Part shown: positions 42,918-52,703 of the stretch, piece by piece | Layout of the letters: each line of letters opens with the position of its first letter | Position numbering within the stretch: the stretch's first letter is position 1 | Assembly (NCBI RefSeq): GCF_042429765.1 | Contig: NZ_JBHLZU010000018.1 | Coordinates: 744,001 to 808,000, forward strand | DNA: 64,000 nucleotides | Direction: 5' to 3' | DNA from: Allokutzneria oryzae | GTDB lineage: Bacteria > Actinomycetota > Actinomycetes > Mycobacteriales > Pseudonocardiaceae | Notes under the pieces: generated by a model | What the model saw: the letters and a program-made list of their open reading frames with translations, nothing else | Database searches by the model: none | Told to the model about the DNA's origin: nothing | Position numbers and translations under genes: made by a program

Positions 42918-43066
42918 CCGCCTCCTGCCCCGCCACATCGGCTCCGACCTCAGCGCCGTGGCGTTCGCCTCCGGCCCCACGTGGTCCACCTGGCTGGGCC
43001 TGAGCGGACGGGTCCCAGCAAGTGGGACGGGAACACCGCGGACGGCAGGTCGTGTTGCGATAAGAC

Positions 43067-44911
43067 GTGACGACTGCGAAGCCTCGCGCCAGGGTGCGCG
43101 CTCCCGAGCTGGTCGGCCGTGGCTGGTTGAACACCGGAGGGGCCGACGTCAGGCTCGCCGACCTGCGGGGCAAGGTCGTCCTCCTGGACTTCTGGACCTT
43201 CTGCTGCATCAACTGCCTGCACGTGCTCGACGAGCTCCGGCCGATCGAGGAGGAGTTCGCCGACGTGCTGGTGACCATCGGCGTGCACTCGCCGAAGTTC
43301 ACCCACGAGGCCGATCCGGACGCGGTGAAGGCCGCCGTCGAGCGCTACGAGGTGCACCACCCCGTGCTCGACGACCCGGAGCTGACCACGTGGCAGCAGT
43401 ACGCCGTGCGCGCGTGGCCGACGCTCGTGCTGGTCGATCCCGAGGGCTATGTCGTGCACGTCGCCGCGGGTGAGGGGCACGCCGAGGCGCTGCGCAGGGT
43501 GATCCGCGAGGTGGTCGCCGAGCACGAGGCCAAGGGCACGCTGCACCGGGGCGACGGGCCGTACGTTCCGCCGGCCGCGCCGGAGACCGCGCTGCGCTTC
43601 CCCGCCAAGGCAGTGCTCACCCCGAACGGGACGATCCTGGTCGCCGACTCCGGACGGCACAGCCTGGCCGAGCTCGACGCGACCGGCGAGAACCTGGTGC
43701 GCCGCATCGGTTCCGGCTCGCGGGGGCGTGATGACGGGGACGCGCCGAGCTTCTCCGAGCCCAACGGGCTCGCCCTCCTGCCGCAGGAGGTCGCCGAGCG
43801 GGTCGGGTACGACGTCGTCGTCGCCGACACCGTGAACCACCTGTTGCGCGGAGTCCGGCTCGCGGACGGGCGAGTGTCCACTGTGGCCGGTACTGGGAAC
43901 CAGTGGCGGGACGGGGAGACCGACGGTCCTGGGCTGGAGGTCGATCTCACGAGCCCGTGGGACGTGCTGTGGTGGCCGCCGGCGAACGGGGTGGTCGTCG
44001 CGATGGCGGGGAACCACACGATCGGGCTGTTCGACCCCTTGTCGGGCGAGGTTTCCCGCTTCGCGGGCACCACCGTCGAAGGGCTGCGCGACGGCGCGGC
44101 GGAACAGGCCTTCTTCGCGCAGACCTCCGGACTGGCGGCGAGCGAGGACCGGTTGTGGCTCGCCGACTCGGAGACCTCCGCGCTGCGGTGGATCGAGAAG
44201 GCGGACGACGGCTTCACCGTGCGCACGGCGGTCGGCGAGGGGTTGTTCGACTTCGGGCACCGGGACGGTCCGGCAGGGCAGGCGTTGCTGCAGCACCCGC
44301 TCGGGCTCGCGGTCCTGCCCGACGGCAGCGTCGCGATCTGCGACACCTACAACGGCGCGGTCCGGCGCTACGACCCGGTGAGCGACGAGGTCTCCACGCT
44401 CGCCACCGAGGTCGCCGAGCCTTCTGGCGCGTTGATCGTCGACGGCGAGCTCGTCGTCATCGCCTCCGCGGCGCACCGCCTGGAACGGCCCGTGCCACCC
44501 GGGCTCAGCGCGCGGCTGGTGGCCGGAGCCGCGCAGCAGGTGCGCCGCCTGCCCACCGACATCGCCTCCGGCGAGGTCGAGCTCGTGGTCGTCTTCACCC
44601 CGCCGCCCGGCGAGAAGCTGGACGAGCGCTACGGCCCGCCGACCCGGCTGGAGATCACCTCGTCGCCGCCGGAGCTGCTGGTCGAGGGCGCGGGCGTCGG
44701 CACCGGGCTGAGCCGTCGCCTGGTGATCGCCGAGGGCATCGCCTCCGGCGTGCTGCACGTGGTCGCCCAGGCCGCCAGCTGCGACGTCGATGCCGAGCAC
44801 CCGGTGTGCAGGCTGGCCCGTCAGGACTGGGGCGTCCCTGTCCGCGTCAGCGGCGGGGCACCGCGAAGGTTGCCCCTGGTCATGGGCGGAATGGACGACT
44901 CGGCGGAGTGA
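43067..44911 (+). CDS. thioredoxin/NHL-repeat protein
   Basis: A 614-residue two-part protein. Residues 1-~150 are a TlpA-like thioredoxin domain with the active site LLDFWTFCCINCLHVLDELR (C-I-N-C; an extra Cys precedes) and a cis-Pro at AWPTLVLV. The rest is a six-bladed NHL-type propeller with repeated TPNGTILVADSGRHSLAELD, FSEPNGLALLP, DVVVADTVNHLLRGVRLADG, LWLADSETSALR and AICDTYNGAVRRYDPVSDEV. No signal peptide is visible. It resembles the cytosolic relatives of NHLRC2. GTG start. Confidence 0.9.
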   Translation: MTTAKPRARVRAPELVGRGWLNTGGADVRLADLRGKVVLLDFWTFCCINCLHVLDELRPIEEEFADVLVTIGVHSPKFTHEADPDAVKAAVERYEVHHPVLDDPELTTWQQYAVRAWPTLVLVDPEGYVVHVAAGEGHAEALRRVIREVVAEHEAKGTLHRGDGPYVPPAAPETALRFPAKAVLTPNGTILVADSGRHSLAELDATGENLVRRIGSGSRGRDDGDAPSFSEPNGLALLPQEVAERVGYDVVVADTVNHLLRGVRLADGRVSTVAGTGNQWRDGETDGPGLEVDLTSPWDVLWWPPANGVVVAMAGNHTIGLFDPLSGEVSRFAGTTVEGLRDGAAEQAFFAQTSGLAASEDRLWLADSETSALRWIEKADDGFTVRTAVGEGLFDFGHRDGPAGQALLQHPLGLAVLPDGSVAICDTYNGAVRRYDPVSDEVSTLATEVAEPSGALIVDGELVVIASAAHRLERPVPPGLSARLVAGAAQQVRRLPTDIASGEVELVVVFTPPPGEKLDERYGPPTRLEITSSPPELLVEGAGVGTGLSRRLVIAEGIASGVLHVVAQAASCDVDAEHPVCRLARQDWGVPVRVSGGAPRRLPLVMGGMDDSAE

Positions 44912-45019
44912 TCTGGGTCACCGTGGGGCCAGGTGCTCGCGCTTTACACCGCAACGAAGGTCTGGTGTGTGACCGGGATCCGTGGTAGCCCACCCGGTCG
45001 CGCCAAGTAAACTCCGCTG

Positions 45020-45340
45020 GTGCCCGATGCCAAGCTCGAAATCCAGCTTCTGCACGATCGCGTCATGGTGAAAGTCGTGCGGGAGGCCGGGGAGCGGCGA
45101 AGCGGCGGTGGGATCGTGATCCCGGCGACCGCCCAGGTCGCGAAGCGCTTGTCGTGGGGCGAGGTGTTCGGGGTGGGCAACCACGTCAGGACCGTCAAGG
45201 TCGGTGACCGGGTGTTGTTCAACCACGAGGACCAGTTCGAGGTCGAGGTGCAGGGCGAGGCTTACCTCGTGATGCGCGAGCGCGATCTGCACGCGGTAGC
45301 CAGCGAGCGGACCGAGCACGGTACGGGTCTGTATCTGTGA
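45020..45340 (+). CDS. GroES-like (Cpn10) family protein
   Basis: A 106-residue protein with the GroES beta-barrel pattern: LLHDRVMVKVVREAGERRSG near the N-terminus, GGIVIPATAQVAKRLSWGEV (mobile-loop region), KVGDRVLFNHEDQFEVEVQG, EAYLVMRERDLHAV at the end. No groEL is adjacent, and the mobile loop differs from canonical GroES, so it is probably a second, divergent co-chaperonin. GTG start. Confidence 0.8.
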   Translation: MPDAKLEIQLLHDRVMVKVVREAGERRSGGGIVIPATAQVAKRLSWGEVFGVGNHVRTVKVGDRVLFNHEDQFEVEVQGEAYLVMRERDLHAVASERTEHGTGLYL

Positions 45341-45414
45341 TTCGTGTTCTCGGCGTGTCCGTCGGCCGATAGGCGGACGCGTGTTTGCCGAGCGCACCTG
45401 GAGGAGGGGACACG

Positions 45415-48400
45415 GTGTCGGACGACAACGGGAGGCCCGACTCGCAGCCGGAGCACGACTCCACACCGGCTGCGTCGACACCCGCGACACCAACGACCGG
45501 TGACACCACCGGGTCGGAGCAGCGTCCGGTGAGCGCGGAGCGCACGACCAAGCGCATCCAGTGGATGTCCGCGGCCAAGCCCGGGACCGAACGGCCCGAG
45601 CCCGAGGAGGAGGCTCCCGCCGCGTCCCAGGCGCCGGCCCAGCCGGCTTCGCCCGTGGCTGCGCAACCGTCGGCACCGCAGCCCCAGCCGTCCTCGCCGC
45701 AGGTCCATCACAGCGGTCCCCAGCAGCGCGTTCCGCAGAGCATCTCGCCCAACGACGGCATGCCCCGCGTGCACTACAACGCACCCCAGCCGCAGCAGCC
45801 GCAGCAGCCCGCTCCGCACGGAGCGCCCGGCCAGCCGCCGGTGCACCACAGCGGGCCGCAGCCCAGAATCCAGCCCGGTCAGCAGCAGTGGAACCAGGGC
45901 CAGCCGCAGAGCAACGTCCAGTACCAGCGCGTGCAGCCGCGCCCGGAGCAGGGCGGCCAGCAGTGGCAGAACCCCGAGCAGCGCCCCGACAACGGCGCCG
46001 CGCCGCGACCTGAAGGCGCGCAGCCGCCGCGTCACGACAGCGGCCCCGTGCAGCGCGAGCAGCAGTCGCAGCACGACAGCGGTCCCGTCCGTCGCGAGCA
46101 GCCGCCCGCCCCGCAGCCCTACCGCCACGACAGCGGCCCGGTGCAGCGGGAGCAGTCCGCCGCCCAGCCGCCCGTGCGTCATGACAGTGGTCCTGTGCGC
46201 CGCGACCAGGCTCAGCAGCAGCGCCACGACAGCGGTCCGGTCCAGCGCGAGCAGCAGGACGCGCAGCAGCAGAACAAGCCCGCTCAGCAGGCGACGGTTT
46301 CCGGGGCGGCGTTGTTCCAGAACGTCGCCGAGCAGACCGAGACGGTCGTCTTCCAACAGCTTCCGGCGACGCCGCGCCCCGCGGCCGAGCAGAACGGCCA
46401 GCGCTCCGCCGAGGACGCCAAGGCCCGGCCCGCCCCGCGGCCCGAGCAGGCGACGACCTTCGCGCGTCCGGTCGGCGACGCGAAGAAGGCCGAGCCGCAG
46501 CAGGGACAGGCGACCACGTTCGTGCGCCCGGTGGGCCAGGCCGAGCAGGCACGGCCCGGCGGTGACCTCGACCAGAGCACGAACCGGATCGACCAGCCGA
46601 CCAAGGCCGTCGGCTCCGGTGCGAAGCAGGGCGCCGACCGCGTCGACCAGCCGACAACGGCCGTCCGCGTCGACTCGCTCCAGCAGGCGACCAACCGGAT
46701 CGACCAGGCCACCTCCGCGATCCGGCCGCAAGGGCTCGGATCGGGGCGCCCGATCGACCCCGAGTCCGACACGGTGCGCATCCCCAAGATCGACGCGGCC
46801 ACCACGGCCGCTCCGACCGCGGTGGTCCCCCCGGCCAAGGCGACGGCGGTCTTCAACGCCAAGCCGCCGACACCGCCGACGCCGCCGATCGACAGCTCCA
46901 CCACGATCCACCCGCTGCCCGAGGACGACGAGGACGAGCCCAAGGCGGGCCGCCGCAAGAAGGTCCTGCTCGCGGCTGCCTCCGTCATCGGCCTGTTCGG
47001 CGTGCTCTACGTCGGTGACCTCCTGCTCTCCCAAGGCACCGTGCCGCGTGGCGTCACGGTCGCCGGGGTGGACGTGGGCGGCATGGACCGCACCTCCGCC
47101 GAGCGCAAGCTGCGCGAGCAGATCGAGCCGCGGCTCGGCAAGCCCGTCGCGCTGCGGGTCGGCGACGTCGACACCGAGGTCTCGCCGCAGGAGGCCGGGC
47201 TGGCGATGAACTGGCAGGGCACCCTGGACCAGGCGGGCGAGCAGTCGTACAACCCGTTCACCAGGATCGCCTCGTTCTTCACCACCACCGAGCTCGGCGT
47301 GATCACCTCGGCCGAGGAGAGCAAGGTCAGCGGCGCGCTGGAGCACCTGCGCGAGATCACCGACCGGCTGCCGGCAGAGGGCACCATCGCGTTCACCGAC
47401 GGCAGGCCCAAGCCGATCGACCCCAAGCCAGGCCAGAAGCTGGACGCCCCCGCCGCGATCCCGGTGCTGAAGTCGGCGTGGGCCAGTGGCACGCGGGTCG
47501 CCCTGCCGGTCGTGGTCGAGCCGGTCGTCTCCACCCCGGAGGGCGTGCGCAAGGCGCTCGAAGAGGTCGCCAAGCCCGCCGTGTCCGGCCCGCTGACCGT
47601 GCTCGGCGAGGGTGGCAACGCCACGGTCCCGCCGGTCGCGATCGGCAACGCGATGCGCTTCGAGTCCGACGGCAAGGGCGGCCTCGCCGCCTCGCTGGAC
47701 GTGCCGAAGGTCGCCGAGGTCGCCCGCCCGCAGCTGGCGTCCACCGACAAGCCCGGCAAGGACGCGGAGATCGTCATCGAGGGCGGCAAGCCGGTGGTCA
47801 AGCCGTCAACCGACGGCAGGGGCGTCGACTGGGAGAAGACCCTCGCGGGCGCGCTGGAGGTGCTGCGCAAGCCGCAGGACCGCCAGATCAAGGCCACCTA
47901 CTCGCAGCTGCCGGCGAAGCTGACCACCGAGCAGGCCAACGCGCTCGGCGTCAAGCAGCTCGTCGCCGAGTTCGAGACCAAGGGCTTCGCCGCGGACTCC
48001 GGCCGCAACATCAAGCGGGCCGCCGAGCAGATCAACGGCGCGATCGTGAAGCCGGGCGAGACCTTCAGCATGAACGGCAGGACGGGCCCGCGCACCGCCG
48101 CGACCGGCTACGTCGAGGCCGCGATCATCGAGAAGGGCGAGCTCAGCCGGGCGGTCGGCGGCGGTGTCTCGCAGATGGCCACCACGCTCTACAACGCCGC
48201 GTACTTCGCGGGCATGGTCGACGTGGCGCACAAGGAGCACAGCTTCTACATCTCGCGGTACCCGAAGGGCCGGGAGGCCACGGTCTTCCAGAACCCCAAC
48301 GGCAGCAGCGTGATCGACGTGAAGTTCAAGAACGACACGAAGACCGGCATCCTGATCCAGACGATCTGGACGTCGAACTCGATCACCGTGAAGATGTGGG

Positions 48401-48642
48401 GCACCAAGACCTACGAGGTGACGTCGCAGACCAGCGGCGAGTTCGCGCAGACCGCTCCGCAGGTCAAGGAGATCCCGTACGGCCAGCCCTGCACGGCGAG
48501 CTCGGGCTCCGGCGGCTTCAGCGTGAAGGACACCAGGACCATCAAGGACCTGGCGACCGGCCACGTGCGCCGCGAGGACCGCACGGTCCGCTACAACCCG
48601 CAGCACAAGGTCGTGTGCGGCGCGCCTCCCGCGGGCGGCTGA
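45415..48642 (+). CDS. VanW-family protein with disordered repeat-rich N-terminus
   Basis: A 1,075-residue single-pass membrane protein. Residues 1-~510 are cytosolic, low-complexity and rich in Gln/Pro/Arg. They include five copies of HDSGPV[QR]R[ED]Q (~206-281) and repeated RIDQ/RVDQ-(P/A)T segments. One helix (KKVLLAAASVIGLFGVLYVG) is at ~515-535. Outside are a peptidoglycan-binding-like YoaR region and a VanW domain (FSMNGRTGPRTAATGYVEAA, ~883; GGGVSQMATTLYNAAYFAGM). GTG at 45415 has GGAGGAGG upstream. A cell-wall role is likely; VanW function is unclear. Confidence 0.88.
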   Translation: MSDDNGRPDSQPEHDSTPAASTPATPTTGDTTGSEQRPVSAERTTKRIQWMSAAKPGTERPEPEEEAPAASQAPAQPASPVAAQPSAPQPQPSSPQVHHSGPQQRVPQSISPNDGMPRVHYNAPQPQQPQQPAPHGAPGQPPVHHSGPQPRIQPGQQQWNQGQPQSNVQYQRVQPRPEQGGQQWQNPEQRPDNGAAPRPEGAQPPRHDSGPVQREQQSQHDSGPVRREQPPAPQPYRHDSGPVQREQSAAQPPVRHDSGPVRRDQAQQQRHDSGPVQREQQDAQQQNKPAQQATVSGAALFQNVAEQTETVVFQQLPATPRPAAEQNGQRSAEDAKARPAPRPEQATTFARPVGDAKKAEPQQGQATTFVRPVGQAEQARPGGDLDQSTNRIDQPTKAVGSGAKQGADRVDQPTTAVRVDSLQQATNRIDQATSAIRPQGLGSGRPIDPESDTVRIPKIDAATTAAPTAVVPPAKATAVFNAKPPTPPTPPIDSSTTIHPLPEDDEDEPKAGRRKKVLLAAASVIGLFGVLYVGDLLLSQGTVPRGVTVAGVDVGGMDRTSAERKLREQIEPRLGKPVALRVGDVDTEVSPQEAGLAMNWQGTLDQAGEQSYNPFTRIASFFTTTELGVITSAEESKVSGALEHLREITDRLPAEGTIAFTDGRPKPIDPKPGQKLDAPAAIPVLKSAWASGTRVALPVVVEPVVSTPEGVRKALEEVAKPAVSGPLTVLGEGGNATVPPVAIGNAMRFESDGKGGLAASLDVPKVAEVARPQLASTDKPGKDAEIVIEGGKPVVKPSTDGRGVDWEKTLAGALEVLRKPQDRQIKATYSQLPAKLTTEQANALGVKQLVAEFETKGFAADSGRNIKRAAEQINGAIVKPGETFSMNGRTGPRTAATGYVEAAIIEKGELSRAVGGGVSQMATTLYNAAYFAGMVDVAHKEHSFYISRYPKGREATVFQNPNGSSVIDVKFKNDTKTGILIQTIWTSNSITVKMWGTKTYEVTSQTSGEFAQTAPQVKEIPYGQPCTASSGSGGFSVKDTRTIKDLATGHVRREDRTVRYNPQHKVVCGAPPAGG

Positions 48643-48659
48643 GCGGGAGCACGAACCAC

Positions 48660-48698
48660 GAAGGGCCCTTCGGAACGCCGAGTTCCGAGGGGCCCTTC
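48660..48698 (+). terminator. rho-independent terminator after the VanW gene
   Basis: A 17-bp stem with one G-T pair (arms begin GAAGGGCCCTTCGGAAC) around a 5-base loop, 18 bp after the stop, followed by TCGTG. It separates the VanW gene from the convergent fadE5-type gene. Confidence 0.85.
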
Positions 48699-48816
48699 TC
48701 GTGTCCGGGTCGCAGCCCGGCGGCGGGGAAAGAAAGAGGCGGCGGTGCCTTTGCCCTGGCACCGCCGCCTCCCATCCCGACCGGGACTCATGGGTTCAAC
48801 CAGAAGGAGAACCAGC

Positions 48817-50649
48817 TCAGAAGGCCGACTCGTCGATCTCCATCAGCGAGTTGTCCGTGCTCTCCACGATCTTGCGGCGCGAGGACAGCTCCGGCAGCAC
48901 GTTCTTGGCGAAGAAGCTCGCCGCCGCGACCTTGCCCTCGTAGAAGGACTTGTCCTTGGCCGACGGGCCGGAGTCCAGCGCCACCAGCGCGACGTCGGCC
49001 TGCTTCAGCAGCAGCCAGCCGATCAGCAGGTCACCCATGCTCATCAGCAGGCTCACCGTGTTCTGGCCGACCTTGTACAGGTTGCGCTGCTCCTCCTGCG
49101 AGGAGGTCAGGAACCCGATCAGCGTGCCGAGCATGCCCTGCGCGTCCTCTAGGGCCTGCTTGAGCAGCGCGCGCTCCTCCTTGAGGCGGCCGTTGCCGCT
49201 CTCGTCGGCGAGGAACTGCTGGATCTCACCGGCGATGAAGGCCAGCGCCTGGCCCTTGTCGCGGACGATCTTCCGGAAGAAGAAGTCCAGCGACTGGATG
49301 GCCGTGGTGCCCTCGTAGAGGCTGTCGATCTTCGCGTCGCGGATGTACTGCTCGATCGGGTAGTCCTGCAGGAAGCCGGAGCCGCCGAGCGTCTGCAGCG
49401 AGTGCGTGAGCATCTCGTACGCGCGCTCGGACCCGACGCCCTTGACGATCGGCAGCAGCAGGTCGTTGACCCGGCTCGCCAGCTCCGCGTTCTCGCCCGC
49501 GCGGATCTGGTCCTGGAAGGTCGCGGTGTAGAGGTAGACCGCGCGCAGGCCCTCGGCGTAGGACTTCTGCAGCATCAGCGAGCGCCGCACGTCCGGGTGG
49601 TGGGTGATGGTGACCCGGGGCGCGGTCTTGTCCAGCATCTGGGTCAGGTCCGCGCCCTGCACGCGCTCCTTGGCGTACTCCAGCGCGTTCAGGTAGCCGG
49701 TGGACAGCGTGGCGATCGCCTTGGTGCCGACCATCATCCGCGCGTGCTCGATCACCTGGAACATCTGCGCGATGCCGTCGTGCACCTCGCCGAGCAGCCA
49801 GCCCTTGGCGGGCACGCCGTGCTGGCCGAAGGTCAGCTCGCAGGTGGTGGACGCCTTGATGCCCATCTTGTGCTCGACGTTGGTGACGAACGCGCCGTTG
49901 CGCTCACCCAGCTCGCCCGACTTCGGGTCGAAGTGGAACTTGGGCACCAGGAACAGGCTCAGGCCCTTGGTGCCGGGCTTGACCTCGATTCCCGGACCCT
50001 CGGGGCGGGCCAGCACCAGGTGCATGATGTTCTCGGTCATGTCCTGGTCGCCGGAGGTGATGAAGCGCTTCACGCCGTCCAGGTGCCAGGTGCCGTCGTC
50101 CTGGAGCACGGCCTTGGTGCGACCGGCACCGACGTCGGAGCCCGCGTCCGGCTCGGTCAGCACCATGGTGGCGCCCCAGCCGCGGTCGACCATCAGCTGC
50201 GCCCAGTGCTTCTGCTCGTCCGTGCCGTTGGCGTGGGCGATGCTGGCGAAGCTCGCGCCCGCCATGTACATGAACAGCGCCGGGTTCGAGCCGAGGATCA
50301 GCTCCGCGGCGGCCCACTGCACGGTGGGCGGGATGCCGAAGCCGCCGAGCTCGTCGACGGCGCCGAGCCGCCACCACTCACCGTCCATGAGCATCTGGTA
50401 GGCGGCCTTGAAGCTCTCCGGAAGCGTCACGGAGTGCGTCTTGGGGTCGAAGACCGGCGGGTTGCGGTCGGCGTCGGCGAAGGACTCCGCCAGCGGACCG
50501 GTCGCCAGGGTGTTCAGCTCGGTCAGCACGCCGCGGGCAGTGTCCTCGTCGGCCTGCTCGAACGGCCCGCTGCCCAGTCGCTGCTGGATCTTGAACACCT
50601 CGAACAGGTTGAACTCGAGGTCGCGCAGGTTGCTCTTGTAGTGGCCCAT
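48817..50649 (-). CDS. fadE5: acyl-CoA dehydrogenase, FadE5-like
   Basis: A 610-residue long-form acyl-CoA dehydrogenase. The FAD/substrate motifs are ATMVLTEPDAGSDVGAGRTK (~162), WHLDGVKRFITSGDQDM, CELTFGQHGVPAKGWLLGEV (~270) and TLGGSGFLQDYPIEQYIRDA (~418). It ends with a C-terminal acyl-CoA dehydrogenase extension domain of about 150 residues, as in mycobacterial FadE5. In mycobacteria fadE5 lies beside fadA2; here it is 23 kb away, yet both carry the same operator. Confidence 0.93.
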   Translation of the reverse strand: MGHYKSNLRDLEFNLFEVFKIQQRLGSGPFEQADEDTARGVLTELNTLATGPLAESFADADRNPPVFDPKTHSVTLPESFKAAYQMLMDGEWWRLGAVDELGGFGIPPTVQWAAAELILGSNPALFMYMAGASFASIAHANGTDEQKHWAQLMVDRGWGATMVLTEPDAGSDVGAGRTKAVLQDDGTWHLDGVKRFITSGDQDMTENIMHLVLARPEGPGIEVKPGTKGLSLFLVPKFHFDPKSGELGERNGAFVTNVEHKMGIKASTTCELTFGQHGVPAKGWLLGEVHDGIAQMFQVIEHARMMVGTKAIATLSTGYLNALEYAKERVQGADLTQMLDKTAPRVTITHHPDVRRSLMLQKSYAEGLRAVYLYTATFQDQIRAGENAELASRVNDLLLPIVKGVGSERAYEMLTHSLQTLGGSGFLQDYPIEQYIRDAKIDSLYEGTTAIQSLDFFFRKIVRDKGQALAFIAGEIQQFLADESGNGRLKEERALLKQALEDAQGMLGTLIGFLTSSQEEQRNLYKVGQNTVSLLMSMGDLLIGWLLLKQADVALVALDSGPSAKDKSFYEGKVAAASFFAKNVLPELSSRRKIVESTDNSLMEIDESAF

Positions 50650-50720
50650 CTCGTTGCTCCCGGGTCATCGCGGGTTGCTGGCCGAGGGGCGCTCCCCTAC
50701 TAGCCGGTAACAACAGGATA

Positions 50721-50734
50721 TTACCCATGGGTAA
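50721..50734 (-). promoter_or_regulatory. operator palindrome upstream of fadE5
   Basis: TTACCCATGGGTAA is a perfect 14-bp palindrome 71 bp before the fadE5 start. It fits the YTACYCAYSRGTAR pattern of the double site at 23756-23786. Shared control by one regulator is inferred. Confidence 0.65.
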
Positions 50735-50782
50735 CCGCTAGCAAGCGACGGACAGGAGAACTGATGTCACGGGCGGGTGAAG

Positions 50783-51415
50783 TCAGGCCGCGGTGCGACC
50801 GAGCGTCACCATCCGGACACCCATACCGACCAGCACCAGGCCGCTGAGCTGGTCCACCCTGGCGCGTACGCCGGGCCGGGCCAGGAACCGCCGCACGGCC
50901 CCGACGGCCAGCACCACCAGCGTGTACCAGGACGTGCTGATCAGCATCTGCGCTCCGGCGAGCAACGCCGTCCCGGCGAACACGGTGCCGCCGACGGGCA
51001 GGAACTGGGGGAGCAGTGCGAGATAGAGCACCGCGGCCTTGGGATTCGCCAGGTTCGCCAGCAACCCTGCCCGGTAGGAGGCGAGCAGACCGCGCTGCAC
51101 CGGCCCGGCGGCCGCTTCCTCCTCGCGCCGCCGCCGCGACCGCAGCAAGGCCTGAACCCCGAGCCACACGAGGTAGATCGCGCCGACGACCTTGAGCACG
51201 ACGAACGCGATCTCCGAAGTCCGCACGAGCGCGGTGAGCCCGAAGGCCGAAGCGAACGCCCAGAACACCAGGCCGCTGGTGTTGCCGAGGACCGTGGCCA
51301 GCCCGGCGACCCGCCCTGCGCGCAGCGACTGGTCGATGATCACCGCGAGGGACGGGCCCGGCGCGATCACGACGGCGAGGCAGGTGACGACGAACGGCCA
51401 GGTCAGGGCATCCAT
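50783..51415 (-). CDS. LysE family translocator
   Basis: A 210-residue membrane protein with about six helices. The LysE/RhtB signature is VTCLAVVIAPGPSLAVIIDQ (~9-28), with NTSGLVFWAFASAFGLTALV and YLVWLGVQALLRSRRRREEE after it and LANLANPKAAVLYLALLPQF in the middle. It exports amino acids or related metabolites. ATG at 51415. Single gene. Confidence 0.92.
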   Translation of the reverse strand: MDALTWPFVVTCLAVVIAPGPSLAVIIDQSLRAGRVAGLATVLGNTSGLVFWAFASAFGLTALVRTSEIAFVVLKVVGAIYLVWLGVQALLRSRRRREEEAAAGPVQRGLLASYRAGLLANLANPKAAVLYLALLPQFLPVGGTVFAGTALLAGAQMLISTSWYTLVVLAVGAVRRFLARPGVRARVDQLSGLVLVGMGVRMVTLGRTAA

Positions 51416-51475
51416 GTCGGAAGTGTGCGCCGCCGGTGCGAGTGCACCCACACCGTTGTGGGCGCGCTCACGCCG

Positions 51476-52642
51476 CTACCTGGCCAGGCGGGCGAGCAGG
51501 GTGCCGAGCGACAGCAGGGCGGCGATGGCCAGCGCGATCACCGAGAACCCGGCGTCGTGTAGCACCACGGCCAGTTGCGGGCCGAGGCTCGCGCCGATGA
51601 ACAGCACGAAGGAGTAGACGGACACGGCGGTGGCGCGCGCCGGGCCCGCGTTGTCGCTGATCGACTCCACCAGTGCGGGACCGGCGGCCACGACGCAGGC
51701 GGAGAAGACGAACATGCCGACTCCGATCAGCACCAGACCGCCGCCGGACGCGGCCGTGATCGCGGCGCCGACCGCGGACAAGCCCAGCGCCAGCACGGCC
51801 CGTCGCGATGCCGCGATCCTGGTCACCAGCGGTGCCGCCACGGCGGTCAGCACCATCGCCGGCAACGCGCTTGCCCGCAGCCACAGCAGCCCGTCCTGGT
51901 CGGCGAGCCCGGTGATCTGGATGCCGGAGTACGCGCCGACGAACCCCGCGAGCAGGGTCGACGCGGCCGCGAACAGCAGCGCCAGTCGCCGGTTCCGCAG
52001 CAACTCGACCATGACCCGCCACGGTGACACGGTCACCGCCGCGGGCTGGGCGGGCTCCGGCTGCAAGACGAGCTTCTGCCAGACAGCGCACGCGAGCAGG
52101 CCGATCCCGCTGATCACGAACACCGCCCGCCAGCCGACCAGGTCACCGAGCAGCTGCGCACCGACCTGGCCGATCACCGCGGAGGAGACGAACGCGCTGG
52201 TCAAGAGCGTGAAGGCGACCGCGCGGCGCTGGGGGTCGATCTGAGCGCCGACGTAGGCGAGCGCGGCCGGACCGAACGCCGAGGCCGTGAAGCCCTGGAA
52301 CGCCCTGAGGACGACCAGTCCGCTGACGCCGGGCGCGAGCGCGACGGCCGCCGTGGTCAGCGCGGTCACGGCGAGCCCGACGACCATCACCCGGCTCGGG
52401 CCGAAGCGGTCGGAGAGCGGGCCGAGGAAGAGGAAGCCGAAGGCGTAGGCCAGGCCGAAACCGGTCGAGGACCACGCCAGCGCCGACTCCGGGACACCGA
52501 GATCGGCCGCGGCCAGGGCGGACAACGGGATGGACGCGTAGAGCTGGCTCACCACGAGCAGGGCGGCGACGCCCAACGCGGAGATGGTCCGGCCGAGCGG
52601 GGCGTAGGTCCGCCGCTGGGCTGTCGCAGGGGGCGAGTGCAT
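51476..52642 (-). CDS. MFS transporter (drug/arabinose-efflux type, DHA1)
   Basis: A 388-residue transporter with 12 hydrophobic helices. The intracellular loop motif A is FLFLGPLSDRFGPSRVMVVG (~71; GxLSDRFG), and the C-terminal half repeats a related pattern (LVTRIAASRRAVLALGLSAV). It is divergent from a TetR gene across a 61-bp space that holds a 13-bp inverted repeat, so it is almost certainly the TetR target. Confidence 0.92.
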   Translation of the reverse strand: MHSPPATAQRRTYAPLGRTISALGVAALLVVSQLYASIPLSALAAADLGVPESALAWSSTGFGLAYAFGFLFLGPLSDRFGPSRVMVVGLAVTALTTAAVALAPGVSGLVVLRAFQGFTASAFGPAALAYVGAQIDPQRRAVAFTLLTSAFVSSAVIGQVGAQLLGDLVGWRAVFVISGIGLLACAVWQKLVLQPEPAQPAAVTVSPWRVMVELLRNRRLALLFAAASTLLAGFVGAYSGIQITGLADQDGLLWLRASALPAMVLTAVAAPLVTRIAASRRAVLALGLSAVGAAITAASGGGLVLIGVGMFVFSACVVAAGPALVESISDNAGPARATAVSVYSFVLFIGASLGPQLAVVLHDAGFSVIALAIAALLSLGTLLARLAR

Positions 52643-52660
52643 GCCGGGAACGCTAACCAA

Positions 52661-52691
52661 CCAACTGGTTGGTAGTCAACCAACCAGTTGG
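52661..52691. promoter_or_regulatory. TetR operator between MFS and TetR genes
   Basis: CCAACTGGTTGGT and ACCAACCAGTTGG form perfect 13-bp arms around AGTCA. Each arm also contains CCAA..TTGG half-sites, as two overlapping binding sites would. It covers most of the 61-bp divergent promoter region. Confidence 0.8.
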
Positions 52692-52703
52692 TAGCGTTGG
52701 AGC

